DNA of 64,000 nt from Opisthocomus hoazin. Its lineage: Eukaryota; Chordata; Aves; Opisthocomiformes; Opisthocomidae. Both the position numbers and the translations under genes were made by a program. The notes below the pieces were generated by a model. The model ran no database searches. It had not been told where the DNA came from and worked only from the letters and a program-made list of their open reading frames with translations. The stretch covers positions 70,352,308 to 70,416,307 of the forward strand of contig NC_134454.1 in assembly GCF_030867145.1 (NCBI RefSeq), read 5' to 3'. Positions 48,166 through 59,913 of this stretch are shown here, piece by piece; the first letter of the stretch is position 1; every line of letters starts with the position of its first letter.

Positions 48166-49552
48166 AGGAGTGTTTAAACACACATGTGATGTACAATTTA
48201 AACATTTTGTATGTGCAGATCTGTTTATACAGGAGCTATAAGAAAGTTTCATTCATTCCTCTACTATAGCTTTAGTTAATAGACAGCCTTAGAATTAAGA
48301 AATGGTTCAGCCTCATCTGCTTTTAACGTTGGAAACAAATTAAAACATTTTTATAGCTATGAAAATGTTTGACAGATTATTCCAGCAGTCCTGTGCTTTT
48401 AAATACTTGAAGTTGCTGTTTCACAGACTCCTGCAATGTGTAATAAATTATGGATACGTTGAAGGGTGACACAACACCCTACCAATGTCACCTCTTTTAA
48501 GGTGACCTGCAAATAAATTACACCTTGGGAATCGCCCTGAATCCTCCAGAATACAGGACAATCCCCTTTGCCACACTGCTTGTACCTTATTGACCTGAGC
48601 TTTTTTTTTTCTCTCTTTTTCAACTCGGAGGGTTCAACCCTTGAAGAACAGGCTCTGTACCTGCAGTGATGTCTTTACACCCTTCTGGTGCACATTGCGG
48701 TGCTGATTTGGTAACACACAACAGCAGCCAGTGGCCTGTTCTGGCATGGGGACTGGTTTTGCTGCGTAACGTTGCATGCACTTAATCCTGTGTTCTGCAG
48801 GGGGGGAAAGCAGATATCCTTAATCACAAGAGGAGGAATTAACAGTATCTATTCTTGTATGCAGTCAGCCGCCTCCTCCCCAGTTACCAGTAGGTGTGAC
48901 ACCAGTGATGGGGACGTTGAGGAGTAACCAGCTGTTAGGGCAGAGGCTGGAGTGCTCTGAGTCCAGAACTGACCAGCGTTGAGGAGCCAAAGCGATTCCC
49001 ATCTCGCCTAGTGGGTGCTAGATGGAGTCACAAAAGCGTTACATGTCGCTGGCCTCTGCGGTAGTGTTACCCGTTAAACGTTCTGCGGGGTGACGCACGG
49101 GCTCTTTTGCACCCTGCTGAGTCGCGTGACGGAGCGCGAGAGAATTTTTGCATAAACTGAGCGCGTTTGATTCTGAAGCCCTGACCGGCAGATTTTAAGC
49201 AGGTGTATGTGTTTTGGATAAAAATGCACAGAATCAAATGGATAAGAAACAGCAATTCCACGGGCTACTTCATTGGTTAATTTACAAGTCAAATGTCACC
49301 CAAATTGGCTGTTGTATAGTAATTTGCCTCTGAAAAGGTGACTTGATTTAGAATATGGGAAGCAGGTCCCTTGAGTGGAATCCATATTGTTTGAGAGTGT
49401 TTTTGTGAAATAGCCAAGTGTCTGTAGCTACAGTGATCATATCTACATAATATTTAGTCAACAAGAAACAGGAGTGCATTTCATTGCTTTTGAGAATGTC
49501 CGTGGACGGTACCTACTGACTTTGATCGTGCTCAATATCTTAATTTTTGTAG

Positions 49553-49696
49553 TGAAAAAGCTGTGAAGAAACTAGCTGCCCTTCCAGTCCATCAGCCACT
49601 CACTGAAATTACACCAGCAGCACCGGAGCGAGCCAAACCCGGGGATAATTAAGAGGCGAGAAGGAAGGAACATCAGACAAGGACTCCACCCTGGAG
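49553..49696 (+). pseudogene. ZC3H18: ZC3H18 remnant exon with in-frame stop
   Basis: Bounded by TTGTAG and GTAAGA, the frame reads EKAVKKLAALPVHQPLTE and APERAKPGDN, then TAA (49,650-49,652), then EARRKEHQTRTPPW. Human ZC3H18 has EKSVKKPAPPP... and KPGDPREARRKERPARTPP at this place, so the stop falls where an arginine codon should be. Splice sites and phase are still good. This is independent of the early stop at 34,183. Confidence 0.88.
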
Positions 49697-51475
49697 GTAA
49701 GAAAGCTGTGGGGTGGAGTGAGGCTTGATCTCATGGAAAACAGAGCAAATCCTGGGTTTCTCTCAGAAGGACCAACTGCAAGGGCTCTTCAGTATTAAGG
49801 GAGAAATCTGTTTCCTGGGGTGGGAAGGAAATGGGATGAGAGAGGGAAGGAGCTGGGGTGAGTGCTAGTGACTTGCCATAGCAAGTGGCTCCTGTCTCTG
49901 AAGGCTGCTTAGGGGACGAAGTAGGTGGAATACATGAGAAGTGCCAAAAGGCAGGGTCTTCAGTGCAAAAAAAAAAAAAAGGGTATCTGAGAGCCACTGG
50001 TTGCAGAGGCCGCACAGCAGGGAAGCAAAGGGGTGTTAGGTGCAGAGAGGAGATCCGATGCATTGGAGGGCCGAGGTTTGTGGTGATGGGTTTTCACCCT
50101 GGGTACTCTAAGCATGTGCCAGTGTGCAGGGAGTGTTGTGCTCTGTGTGGTCCCAGGAGTCGGTTTGTCAGCCTCCAGCAGTGCGGCTGGGGGAGAGGAG
50201 GAAAAGCTCTGCTGCTTTCGCTGTCCCTGGTACACAGCTTGCTGGCTCCCCTGGTCTACCTTCTCTTCCTGGCTTCCTCCTGTGTGACTAGTCTGAATGT
50301 TTGAAATGTTTTCTGTCTGTCTTCTAATTGGTTTTGTTGTCTCTTTCTCCGCCCTTTGCATTTGAAATGAGAGCCTGCTGATAGTTTTCAAACAAGGAGC
50401 GCTTGTCTCTATTTAAATATGATTATCAGGCTTAATTCATCGTACTGTATTTAAAAATGTTACAGGAAAAATGCAGGTAGCATTGCCTGTTCTTGGAGGG
50501 AAGAACAGCTGAAATTCATCATACATGCTTCTGATGTTAGAAGTTTTGAAACAGCAGTACAGTGCCTATGTGCCTTGTCTGTGGAGGCAACAATTTGGCG
50601 TGCAAGAAATGTATTTACTAGAAACATCTGGTTTATGAGGACAGGAGGAGACTGAGGATGTTTTGTGCCTGCTGTGAGGCGTTATATGGTTTTCTTGGAT
50701 CACTGGACGATGGGTTTTGTCAGTGTGTTTTGAAGACGACTGCAAGTCTGAGTTGTGTTCGGGGTTTCAGAAGCATCCCGGGTCAATTCTTAATTTTGTG
50801 CGTGGGATTACATCTCCTGTTTCTTCCCAGTAGCTAAAGAAAAGGCCTGGGCTGAGCAGTTATGTCTCCGTATGTGAGAACTGATCGTGACAGATTCTTT
50901 TCCCTAGAAACTCTGTCAGTTCTAGTTTCCTTTTCACTTGCTTTAACTAGTTAAATCTTGGATGTCTTTAGTCACCTTCCCTTATTCTATATTCTAGTCT
51001 TGGGGTTGGTTTTTTCATGCTTATACCCACACAAACCCCACTTCCCTATGCTCTCCCTGCGGTGCAAATGACAAAACAGCTCTATTTATGTTAGTACAGG
51101 CATGCTAATCACAAAAATATGTGTGCTTATTTGTATAGCCTGAAATACAAGGTAGTCCCACTGTGTTACACAGTTAGCAATTTTTCTTGATAGGAAGCAT
51201 TTGCTCCATGAATATACGTGTGCCAAGCGGCAAAAGCATTGCCAGGGAACCCCTGAGCTGAGCCGTAACACTGGCCTGTACATGATAGCACACGTCCTGC
51301 TTTCACTTTTTGTTTACCTGAGGAAACAGTGGCCCATTTACGTGTTGCCTTAATCCTGTTTATAAATAAACAGTACTTTCTAGACTTGCATCTAACATGT
51401 TTGGGATTTTTCATATTGTCTGCAACTCAGGAGACACAGCCTTTATCTCTTCCTGGTTATTGCCTGTCTTAGCAG

Positions 51476-51738
51476 CTTTCTGACATCCCAGCCACTCAGG
51501 AGAATTAAAACAAAGGTGTCTGTCTCATCGCTGCCTGGTTCTTGTTGCATTCGTGACTGTAACAGGCTGTTGGCTCTTTCCACGTTCCTGAGCATGAGCA
51601 GTGTTTCTTCTGTCTCTAGTGCCTCCTCTAGCAGCAGCCCTGTATGCAGTGCCAACTCTGAAGACATGTGTGTGGACTTGGCCAGTCCTGTTTCCTCAGC
51701 CAGCTCCCGATCCCCAACTCCAGCGCAGCAGAAGAAAG
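51476..51738 (+). pseudogene. ZC3H18: ZC3H18 remnant: serine-rich exon
   Basis: The open frame runs from a CTTAGCAG acceptor to a GTAGAG donor. The end is clear family sequence: SMSSVSSVSSASSSSSPV, NSEDMCVDLASPVSSASS and RSPTPAQQKK. The first part (around CCIRDCNRLLALSTF) stands where a Ser/Gly/Arg-rich stretch belongs and has drifted far from it without losing frame. That unevenness suggests relaxed constraint. Confidence 0.85.
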
Positions 51739-52342
51739 GTAGAGGTACCTGGTTTGGTGTTTTCTTCTCCAAGGGGTCCTGGGAAAAGAAAAGAGGAGTA
51801 GAGATCTGAATGCGGCTTGCTTGGTGGTGCTGTGGGCTCCAGGAAAATTGTTGAGCAGAGGCAGTTGTAGATTAGAGGAGCTCAGAGGCTTCGCCTGGGG
51901 AGGGTGAGACCGTGGAGAAGGGAGGCTATGGAGCAAATATACATTCACATCCTTCCACCCCTGTGTCTCTGGCTGTAAAGTTGCCTGCTCCTGCCTGGGA
52001 CTTCTGCCTGATGCCTGCTCGCTTACCTTGTTCTCTTTCACACTTGTGAGGTGATGCCAGAACTTCTGGACGACTCCAGTATCATGTCGCTCTTCCTCTG
52101 TTCTTTTCAGACCATAGCAGGGTTGACAGCAAGAGCCTTTTGTTGCTTGTCTTTTATGTTAAGCGTTCTCATAGTGGAAATTCTGTTTTCCTGAATCTTT
52201 TAACCTTGGGGCTATGCGCTGTGCTAACTGGTGTGGGCTTTTTCAGCCCCTGGAGCAGCATCCTTTCGCCCTGCCCTCCAAAAGTACGGCAGGTGAAGGG
52301 AGTTTGTCGCGAATCGCTACCTCTGCTCTCTGGTTTCAACAG

Positions 52343-52539
52343 GAAAGTCAAAAAAAGAAGATAGCACTAAAGAGGAAAAGGAGAAATGGGATGTGCCCGC
52401 TCAGCTTCTGAAGTCGACTAGGCCCACCCCGGGGAGCAGATCACAGCAGCTCCTCCAGACGCAGCAGCCCTCAGACCCCCAGTCGCAGCAAGGGGGCTTC
52501 AGCGCCCACAAAGACATCAAACCGACGCTCTTAATTAAG
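52343..52539 (+). pseudogene. ZC3H18: ZC3H18 remnant: GKSKKED exon
   Basis: Bounded by TCAACAG and GTGAGG, the exon encodes GKSKKEDSTKEEKEKW, a glutamine-rich stretch (SRSQQLLQTQQPSDPQSQQG) and SAHKDIKPTLLIK. The family has GKSKKEDG and AHKEIKLTLLNK here. Frame and splice sites are intact. Confidence 0.88.
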
Positions 52540-53710
52540 GTGAGGGCTGAGGTGAGCGCCATTTCCTCCACGGAGCGGTCCGAGGAGCAGATGGGACGGA
52601 TGCTGGGGCTCGGGGCTGGTGGGAGGGGAGCTCCAGGCTCTGTGATGTTGGGATGAGCTCAGCCAGGTGGGTCTGCAGCTGGGATTGAAGGGCGGCGGAC
52701 AGAACCAGTCTCGCAGCACACACCCTGTGGTGGCTTGAGTTTGGGACTGTGTTGGCGGCTCCCCTGGGGCACATTCCTGCCGCTGCTTCAAGGGCTCTTC
52801 CCCGCTTTCTCGAAGGCTGCAGCTGGAGCACCGAGGCAAAGGTGTGCGTGGCACAGTCACACGTGTACTGGGGCCTGGCCCACTGAAAGCATGCTCCCCA
52901 CACGCTTCTGAGCAAGCTCTCTTCCCACTGCCCGCTCTGGGGTGAACTGCTGACGAGCCATTAACTTCATTAACTCAGGAACTTGCCTCTCTCGGGTGCC
53001 CACTACTAGCCGTGCTTTCCGCAGGGAGCCTGCCTCTTTCCCCATTACGACTGAGGCTGATGCCCCAGCTCAGCACCGTTGGCAGAGGCAGCAATCCAGA
53101 TCATCTGCGAGAGTTTGGCCTTGTGTGGTTTTGTGCTGGAGCAGGGTGTTGGCTCCAGTCATGTGGGCAGGTTCCTGTTTTTGAAGCGTTCCTGTTTTCT
53201 TCTGGCAGTCCAAATTCCCCGTTGCAGTCTGAGGCCGCAGTTGCCTCTGCTTCCCTGTGCTGTGACGTGAGGTGCCTTTATCGAGTCTGCGAAGCATGCT
53301 CCGCGGGGAGGAGCGTGCGATTACACATAACTACCGGCTGGCATGGTCAGGTCCTGGAAGAAGGCATGGCTCCACGTGCCTCCTTGACATTTGCTCTCCT
53401 TGGTGCTGCTGAAAAAAAGCTCTATAAAATGCTGCGATTTTCCTCTTTCTGGCAATTATGAAAATAGCCTGGGAAACACGTTAGCCCCAGTCCCAGAGAA
53501 CATTGCTGATTGCTGATGATGGTAGGGGAATTACGTGGTGCTAGTGGTGGTTGGGACTGGTATTCACAAAGAGTTTAATGGGAGATGCGCTCGCATGAGC
53601 CAGCCAGCCAGCGCATCATGGGCACCCGTCACAGGAAATATCTCTGCCTGCTTCCCTCCCCAGAGGGAAGTGGCTGCTCAGCTCCGTTGTCTGTTTTAAT
53701 TCCATTTTAG

Positions 53711-53807
53711 GCAGACAACAAAGGAAGCAGGAAGAGATACAAGCCAGCAGACAAAGACAGGCCGACCTCTCCTCCAGTCAAACGGGAGAACATGTCACCC
53801 GGCAGAG
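53711..53807 (+). pseudogene. ZC3H18: ZC3H18 remnant: KGSRKRY exon
   Basis: Bounded by TTTTAG and GTGAGA, the exon encodes NKGSRKRYKPADKDRPTS and PPVKRENMSPGR, matching KGSRKRYEPSDKDRQSPPPAKR of the human protein. The frame is open and the phase fits both neighbours. Confidence 0.88.
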
Positions 53808-54320
53808 GTGAGACATCAGCCATCGCAGGGACTCCTGGCCTGGCTGGGTTCCTGCTCTGCCGCTCAAGGCAGTGCTTGAGCCACAAATGTCCCGTGAAAG
53901 TCCTGCTGCAGGAGTCCACTCGCTGGAGAGGCTAATTGCAGGCATGTGTCCTGCCAAAACCTCAGACTGCTGGGGGATAACGGAGCAAGTTTGCAAGTAA
54001 AGCATGGCCTCAAAGCGTGGTGGAGGAGCTGTGCTCCAGCAGCCGGAGGGTGAGGAGAGGGCTGGTGCAGCTCCCCATAGGTGCTGTTTTGTACAGCTGA
54101 CTATGGGGCACAGCCTGGATTAGTTTGTCTGCTCCCCCTGAAGATGGGGTGCGCAACAGTAGGTTCCTTTTCTGGCTGCTGCCGAACTTGGTCTTTTGTT
54201 GGCATGGTCTGGTCGGTCTCAAAAGATCATCTATATACTGCTGAGACGGTACAGTACGCAGGGGAGCGACCTGTGCCTTGGCGATGAGCGAGAGCATCTC
54301 ACCTTTTCCTCTCCTGGTAG

Positions 54321-54418
54321 GCTCTCGCTACAGGAAGGCAACCAGGAGAAGTCTCTGCACGCAAGCGAAAGCGACAGAGGGGCCGGAACCCGAAACCTTC
54401 TCCTGCACAGCCAGACAG
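54321..54418 (+). pseudogene. ZC3H18: ZC3H18 remnant exon with frameshift
   Basis: Bounded by TGGTAG and GTCAGT. In the incoming phase it starts correctly (GSRYRK) and then becomes unrelated. A different frame gives KRKRQRGRNPKPSPAQPD, matching the family's ERQRGQNSKAPAAPAD. The exon length (98) leaves phase 0, while the last exon needs phase 2, consistent with one missing or added base near 54,330-54,345. Confidence 0.85.
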
Positions 54419-56376
54419 GTCAGTGCCTGCTTGTTCTTGTGGGTCTCTTGCGGACCGAGCTGGGGCTCACACTTCTCCAGTGGTTCAGCCCTCCCTCTCA
54501 GGACAGCTCTGAGGCTCTCTGGCTATAGTTTCCAGTTGCCATGGAGGCAGAGTGAGAGGAAGGATCCGAAGATCCCTGGGCGGGAGCCAGAGGTGCTCAG
54601 GGGTTCACACGGAAGCCACCAGCTAAGCTGTTCCAGCTCAGAAATGAGCAGGAGCCTGGGGGTTTTCTTGAGGTCAGTCCCAGCAAGAGGAGCCAGCCGG
54701 GTTAGGTGCAGGCTCGGTCATGCCAGTGTCTTGGCCTGTCACTAGTGCTGCGTGGTGCTGATGAGAAAGAAAGCGAAACCCCTTCAGCCCACTGCCGAAC
54801 TACTCATGGCGCCTGGCTCGGGCGCGCACTTCCCCCTCTTTCGTAGCCAGGCATACCCTCACCTGCTTGCTGCTGCTGCGAGACGTTAAAATGCGGCTCC
54901 TGCCTGAGACTGACTGGTGACTAGCCCCAGCTTTGTGCCTCTCCATCCCCTCTGGTGACAGGCAACCAGCTCACGTCCCACTTCTTGGCAGCCTGCGCCC
55001 ACTGCTCTTCTGGGAATATCCCGTAGCAGAACAGGGTGTGTGGCTCCAGGGGCTTTGGGCTGCGCTCTGCTCAGGGCCCTTGGGCTGAAGGGTTGTGGAG
55101 AGCACCTTCTGCGGCACATCTAAAGCTCCCTCCTTGCCCGTAGCCAGCCGGCCCTGCTTTGCATTTCTCTAGTGTCATCTCTCCGAGGATCTCTGTGAGA
55201 AAACAGACGCAGCCCTGTCCTGCACCCCTCATTCCTTGGCAGGCAGAGCTCGTGTCATCCCCTCTCCCCAGCCTGAAGCACGAGCGAGCCTGAGTTTCTG
55301 TGTGTCAGTCTTCCCAAACCAAAACCTGGCCCAGGCTGCCACAGCCCCGTCCTTCTGCAGGCCCTGAGGTCCTGTTTTCTAGCGGCGAAGACGAACCTCA
55401 GCCTTTCCAGACTAGAGGTTTTGATCACCTCCTTGTTTGTTGACACTCTTCTGGCTCCTGCTGTCTGGGTTGGTAGTGCCACGCCGTGGCTTTGACATGC
55501 CCTGTGCCCAGGCAAGGGTGGGTAAGGACACACTGGGTTTGTCCAGAGCAGCCGAAAGGTCGGTCTGTGTCCCGTTTCGAACTCCTCGGGGTTGTTTGGG
55601 TCGTGCTCGCACAGCTCTGCTTCTGGTAAGCGTAATGCAAAAGGGTGCAGCTGGCGTTAACAGCAGTGACAGTGACTCCCGCTGCTGACATCTGCCAGCA
55701 GGCTGGCCGCAGCAGCAGCACGGGCTTTCCTGAATGGTCCCAAGTCATCGTCCCAAGTCGATGGGTGCATTACCGAGCTCGCTGCACTGCAAAACCCCGG
55801 CAGGCTCCCGATGCCGCTCTGCTCCCTGGTCCTGCCATCCTTGTCCCACCGTAAGGGGAGGTGGTGACCCGCGGTGGGAAGAGCCACGGGCCGCTTGCCT
55901 CCGGCACAGGAACAGCCACTGCTGCCAGCGACGGGGACCGATGGCTCCTGCTGTCCTGCTGTGGGGCTGGCCAGGCTCCCCGTGTGCAGGGGAGGGAGCC
56001 TTCCCCCAGCTTTGCTTTGCTCCCACAGCAACGGCCTCGGCTGCAGCAAAGCAGCATTGGAGCAGAACCGGGGTGCGGTGCTGGGTGTTTGGGAGCTCCC
56101 TGCAGCTGCCAGATCCAGACCGCAAGACCCAGCGGCATCGCGGGGCAGGAGCTTTCAGGATTCGAGATGCTCCAGGGCTGCCCTATGCTCACCCGTGCCG
56201 CTCTCCCCTCTTTGCTGGTGTCTCTGCAAGCTCCCTTGCACATGTGCATCCCCCAGGGAGCTGCCGGCGCTTGGAATGATGCTTCCCACCGGAGCAGATT
56301 CCTGTGGGCTTGTTTCTCTTGCGGCGTGCCACTGGCGAGCATCCTCTCATCACCCTCTCTTCTCTCTCCCTGCCAG

Positions 56377-56566
56377 GAAACACCAGTTCTCACCTCAGTC
56401 CAAGAGCTCCAGCAAAGTCACAAGTGTACCGGGCAAAGCGTCCAAGCCGGGCCCCACGGGTGCCAAGGTGGGCAAGTCCAGGGCCCTGTCGCCACGGAAG
56501 GAGCTCCTAAATCAGCTGAAGGACTCCATCCCTCACAAGCGGGCCAAAATCCTGGGGAAAGTGTAG
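56377..56566 (+). pseudogene. ZC3H18: ZC3H18 remnant: last exon
   Basis: After a CTGCCAG acceptor the exon reads KHQFSPQSKSSSKVTSVPGK, then SPRKELLNQLK, and ends HKRAKILGKV with TAG at 56,564-56,566. The human ending is ELLKQLKAVEDAIARKRAKIPGKA; about three codons of the helix between QLK and KRAK are missing here. Within itself the frame is open. Confidence 0.9.
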
Positions 56567-58640
56567 TTGGCTGTGCATGGAGCATCTCTCTGCGCCTTAG
56601 TGTCCTTTCCTTCTGCTTTGGGATTTTGCGGTTCTGTTGTATTTTGGCCGCGATTCTTTAAAAAAAAAAAAAAAAAAAAAAACACACACAAAAAACCCCC
56701 ACCAAAAAAAAACCCCAAAAAACCCCCCACCCCATTGAAGTTTTGTCAGCTGAGATGCCTGCGACAACTCGCTCTGGCTCCCCAGGGATGAGCAGGGCCA
56801 GCCCCTGGCTCTGCCACCGCCGGTTCCATGTAAACTATGCACAGAGGACTCCAGCCCCGTCGGGTGCTCTTACTGTTCCTCTCTTTCTCTCTGCCCTCTT
56901 CTCCTTGCTAGCCTTGAGCTGTATTCTCCTAGTTAGCCCTGCCGTGTGTTGAGTGTCTTCAGCCATGCAGTTCTACATACTGTGTACTGAGCGAGCCGAA
57001 AACTACTGTGAACTACTGGCAACATCACCTTCTTCCTGCCCTCCCTCCCCATCCAGGAACAAAAAGGTGTTGTGGGGATGTCTGTCTAACAAGGAGGGTC
57101 TTTTTTTTTTGAGGGATCTCCCTGACATAAAGTATAAAAAAATAAAGTATACAGTTCTTCTTTCCTCTGCCGTTCTTTGCATCCCCTGTCCCCCATCTCC
57201 CTTGCCTCGGGGGCCCTGTCCTTCCCATTTTTTGGGGCATGCGGTGAATTTTTCCTGCTCTCCTGACGGCCCCCACGGCGGCACTGACTCTGCCCCCAGC
57301 TCAGGCAGCTGCTAGGGGATGGAGGAGCTGCCCCATCTCTTGGGGAAGCGCCACATCCCTGACCCCTCTGTGGACCCCCAGCACTGGGGGGGTCTCCCAG
57401 CTTGCAGCCCTGTCCTGCCTCCAGTCTTAAACCAGTATCCAACTGGTGTTAGCAGGGCAGAGTCCCCGCCAGGGAGGGGAGCGGCGGGCTCTGCAGCCTG
57501 CAGCATTGCTGGCTTCACCCGGCAGAGTCTGGGAGTGCCTCTGTGCTCCTCCAGACCCTCAGGGAATGCTGTGTGGGGTCCCAGATGCCCTCTCGTGCAC
57601 TGCTGTGGGAGGCTCCATGTGCCTCGTCCCTGCCTGCTTGGGGTGCGCGGCACCCTGGAAAGACACCCCCAAATGGGTGCAAATCCCGTCTCTTCTGGCA
57701 AAAGACGAAAGCATGGCCGTGGCCTGGTCCTGCAGTCTTGCTGGCGACTGTCCCATGTGCTATACTGGAACTACTGGGCTGCTGTGGGGACAGAGCCCAA
57801 GCCCTGACCCCTGATCCTTTCCCCGCGCACCGAAGGTGTGGAGCCCACGGTGCTGGCAGGGTGCAGTGGTCCCAGCAAGTGAGCAGGGAGCACCGGTGAG
57901 CCCAAGCCCGGCTCCGCAGCAGGATGGGCTACAAGGTGGGTGAGTCGTTGAAGGATCTCCATGTGGGGTATGGAGCAGAGGAGAGCCCAAAAAATACTGC
58001 TCATCCCTGAACCAGCTCCTCTGGTCTCACCGCATCCTCCCCTTTCTGCTCAGCACCATCATCTTGGCTTCAAGCCTCCACGCTGCCGGAACACCCCTCA
58101 CTGCTGGACCAGAGAGCATCACCAGGGTGGGGGGAAGGTGGGGGGGTAGAGACAACCCTTCAGCCCTTTCCAGGGTTGCCCAATTTGGGATTTCTGGTCC
58201 AGCAACCCCAGGAACCTGATGGTGATATCACCATTGTGCTTACACAACTGGGCCAGGGCTGGCGCCATGGCCTGGGACACGGGGCTGCTGTCACCCTGGG
58301 TCACCAGAGGGCTGGGGGCCTGGTGAACGGACACTCAGGGCATCCCATGGTGCACGGGTGGGCACGGGAAACCCTGGGTGCCCGTCCACCAGCCACCAGC
58401 CCTCCCACAACCTGGACCGCACAGCCCTGCGATGCTCTATACCCATCCCCATGGCAGTCAAACTGGTGGACATCCATCCCCATCAACATCCCCCCCCCCC
58501 ATATAAATTTTTGGGGTGTTGGGATCCAATTTCCGGGCTGGAACATGCTGGGTTGAGAAGGAAGCACGACGGACCCGCGGGGAGGAGGAAGGCAGCCGGA
58601 GCTGGAGTTTCCAGGTGTGTGTACATCATCTGCCGCAGCG
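56567..58640 (+). other. Decayed ZC3H18 3'UTR and spacer to IL17C
   Basis: This GC-rich stretch after the ZC3H18 stop begins with 3'UTR-like sequence. It holds an A-rich tract at about 56,660-56,730, and AATAAA follows a run of A's at about 57,137-57,145. Open frames on both strands from 57.0 to 58.6 kb give proline/glycine/cysteine-rich translations with no similarity that I recognise. Confidence 0.5.
56660..56735. repeat. A-rich / ACCCC low-complexity tract
   Basis: A run of about 20 A's passes into CACACACAAAAAACCCCC and repeated A/C blocks. It lies about 95 bases after the ZC3H18 stop. It is a simple low-complexity tract; it could be the tail of an old insertion, but no element is recognisable beside it. 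Confidence 0.75.
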
Positions 58641-58641
58641 C

Positions 58642-58649
58642 TATATAAA
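58642..58649 (+). promoter_or_regulatory. IL17C: TATA box of the IL17C-like gene
   Basis: TATATAAA stands about 95 bases before the candidate start codon at 58,741, so transcription would begin near 58,672. A TATA-driven promoter is usual for inducible cytokine genes. It is preceded by C-runs (around 58,488) and a GGCAGCCGGAGCTGGAG stretch. It is inferred from motif and position. Confidence 0.6.
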
Positions 58650-58740
58650 GGTGGTGGCGGTGGCGGTGCTACCACTCGGCCACCTGCACCCCCGGGGTAG
58701 CAGTTCATAAGGGGCCCCCCCACCCCCCCAAGATTTCTCC

Positions 58741-58771
58741 ATGATCCTGCGTCCTCGAAGCCCACCTGATG
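58741..58771 (+). pseudogene. IL17C: IL17C-like candidate first exon
   Basis: ATG at 58,741 lies about 70 bases after the predicted transcription start and opens a 31-base exon ending at a GTAACT donor, leaving phase 1, which matches the next exon. Very short first coding exons are normal in the IL-17 family. The encoded peptide MILRPRSPPD is not a signal-peptide start, so either the exon has mutated or the true first exon is gone. Confidence 0.4.
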
Positions 58772-58879
58772 GTAACTCCAGGGTGGGGGGCTGCAGGAGT
58801 GTGGGGTGGGGCTGCTGGCAGCTGGAAGGGCATGGAGGGCACACGTATGGATGGGGGGGGTTGCATGACGGGGGGGGTG

Positions 58880-59740
58880 TGCGCACACAGAAGGGGTCCC
58901 CAGCTTTTGGGAGGGAGGGGAGTGGGTGCTGCCGTGTGCGTGGCCGCACACGTGCTGGCGATGTGTGTGCCTCTACGCGGCAGGCTGGCAGTGCATGTGG
59001 GCGCGGGCACGCTGCTGGGCTTCTGCACACGCGTGTGCTGGCATGTGGGGGAGCAGAGCCCTCCACACACCTGAGAGCTCGCCAGGATCATATGTGCACA
59101 CGTGTGTGGCTCTACGCGCATACGCTGGTGCTCAGGGGGGCTGGGGTGTGTGTCTGCGTGCACACGGACGGGTAGCCTGGGTGTATGCACGTGTGCTGGC
59201 AACACATGTGTGTGTTTGCACATGTGTGCATGCATGTGTGCTGTTACCTCTGTGTGGGTGCACAGAGGCTGACACCGCTCTGCGCGTGCACACAGGTCTA
59301 TGTGTATGTGCATGGAAGGGCAGCGTGCGGCACGGATATGTATGTATGTGCTTGTACGTATGCGTGTGTGCACGCTCACATGCAGATTGGTACATGTGTG
59401 TGTTACACACGTGTGCATGCACATGTGCTGGCGCTCTGGGTGCCTGTGCTAATACTGTGTGTGTATCTGCACGGCTACGTGTGTGCTGGCACTCTGTGTG
59501 CGTACAGGGCTTCTCCGCGAGTGTGTAGCCGCACGTGTGTGCGCATACGTACAGGGCTTCTCTGCGTACCGCAGTACACGGCTGTGCTGGTACTGTGTGC
59601 GCACACCCGCGTGCTACAGCTTTCTGGGGCACGGGTGTGTAGATAAATGTGTGTGGGCACTCTGTGTGTGCGTGCGCACACGTGTGTGTATGTGCATGCA
59701 CGCACACGTGCTAGCGGCCCGGGCGCTGGTGCATGTGGGG
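58880..59740. repeat. Degenerate TG/CA-rich tract of about 0.85 kb
   Basis: Alternating purine-pyrimidine sequence dominates, with repeated CACACGTGTGTG, GTGTGCATGCA and similar palindromic words. Both strands stay open for long stretches and translate to Cys/Val/His-rich nonsense, as expected for (TG)n-like DNA. It fills much of the interval between IL17C-like exons 1 and 2, where exon-2 coding sequence is missing. Such tracts favour left-handed DNA and replication slippage. Confidence 0.85.
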
Positions 59741-59913
59741 GTGCAGGCTCACGCTTCTGGGGTGAGGGTGCTGGTGCGATGCACGTCAAAGCCTTCGGGG
59801 CTGGGGAGGGGGTCCCTGCTCACGGTGGTATCCCCGGACGGGCAGGGGGTGGGTGCCAGGGCAGGGTGCCCTGCGGGGCACGGGTCTCCCTCTCTGACCC
59901 CGTTCTCCCACAG

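Larger units (their letters stand above)
44531..49552 (+). other. ZC3H18: ZC3H18 copy, intronic interval with two CR1 fragments
   Basis: Apart from the CR1 at 46,971-47,472 and a short CR1 tail near 48.1 kb, I see no exon-like sequence here. The short open frames on both strands show no family resemblance. Confidence 0.5.
34145..56566 (+). pseudogene. ZC3H18: ZC3H18 (NHN1), decayed unprocessed copy
   Basis: ZC3H18 is a nuclear CCCH zinc-finger protein that links the cap-binding complex to the RNA exosome (NEXT) and to export. Recognisable exons, in human order, are 34145-34746, 36640-36767, 37885-38093, possibly about 44338-44530, 49553-49696, 51476-51738, 52343-52539, 53711-53807, 54321-54418 and 56377-56566. 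Introns with GT/AG ends remain, so this is not a retrocopy. Damage: TGA at codon 9, a lost donor after the acidic exon, most of the CCCH finger and the following exons missing, a TAA at 49,650-49,652, a frameshift in the 54.3 kb exon, and a short in-frame deletion near the C-terminus. It cannot encode normal ZC3H18. The next gene, IL17C, is also its neighbour in human. Confidence 0.92.

Noticed and set aside
34145-56566. ZC3H18 as a functional gene with unusual splicing
   Set aside because: Two in-frame stops, a frameshifted exon, a lost donor and a missing zinc-finger core cannot be explained together by alternative splicing.
34145-56566. ZC3H18 as a processed retrocopy
   Set aside because: Exons are separated by kilobase introns with GT/AG ends and flanked by the normal neighbour genes, so it comes from genomic DNA, not from mRNA.
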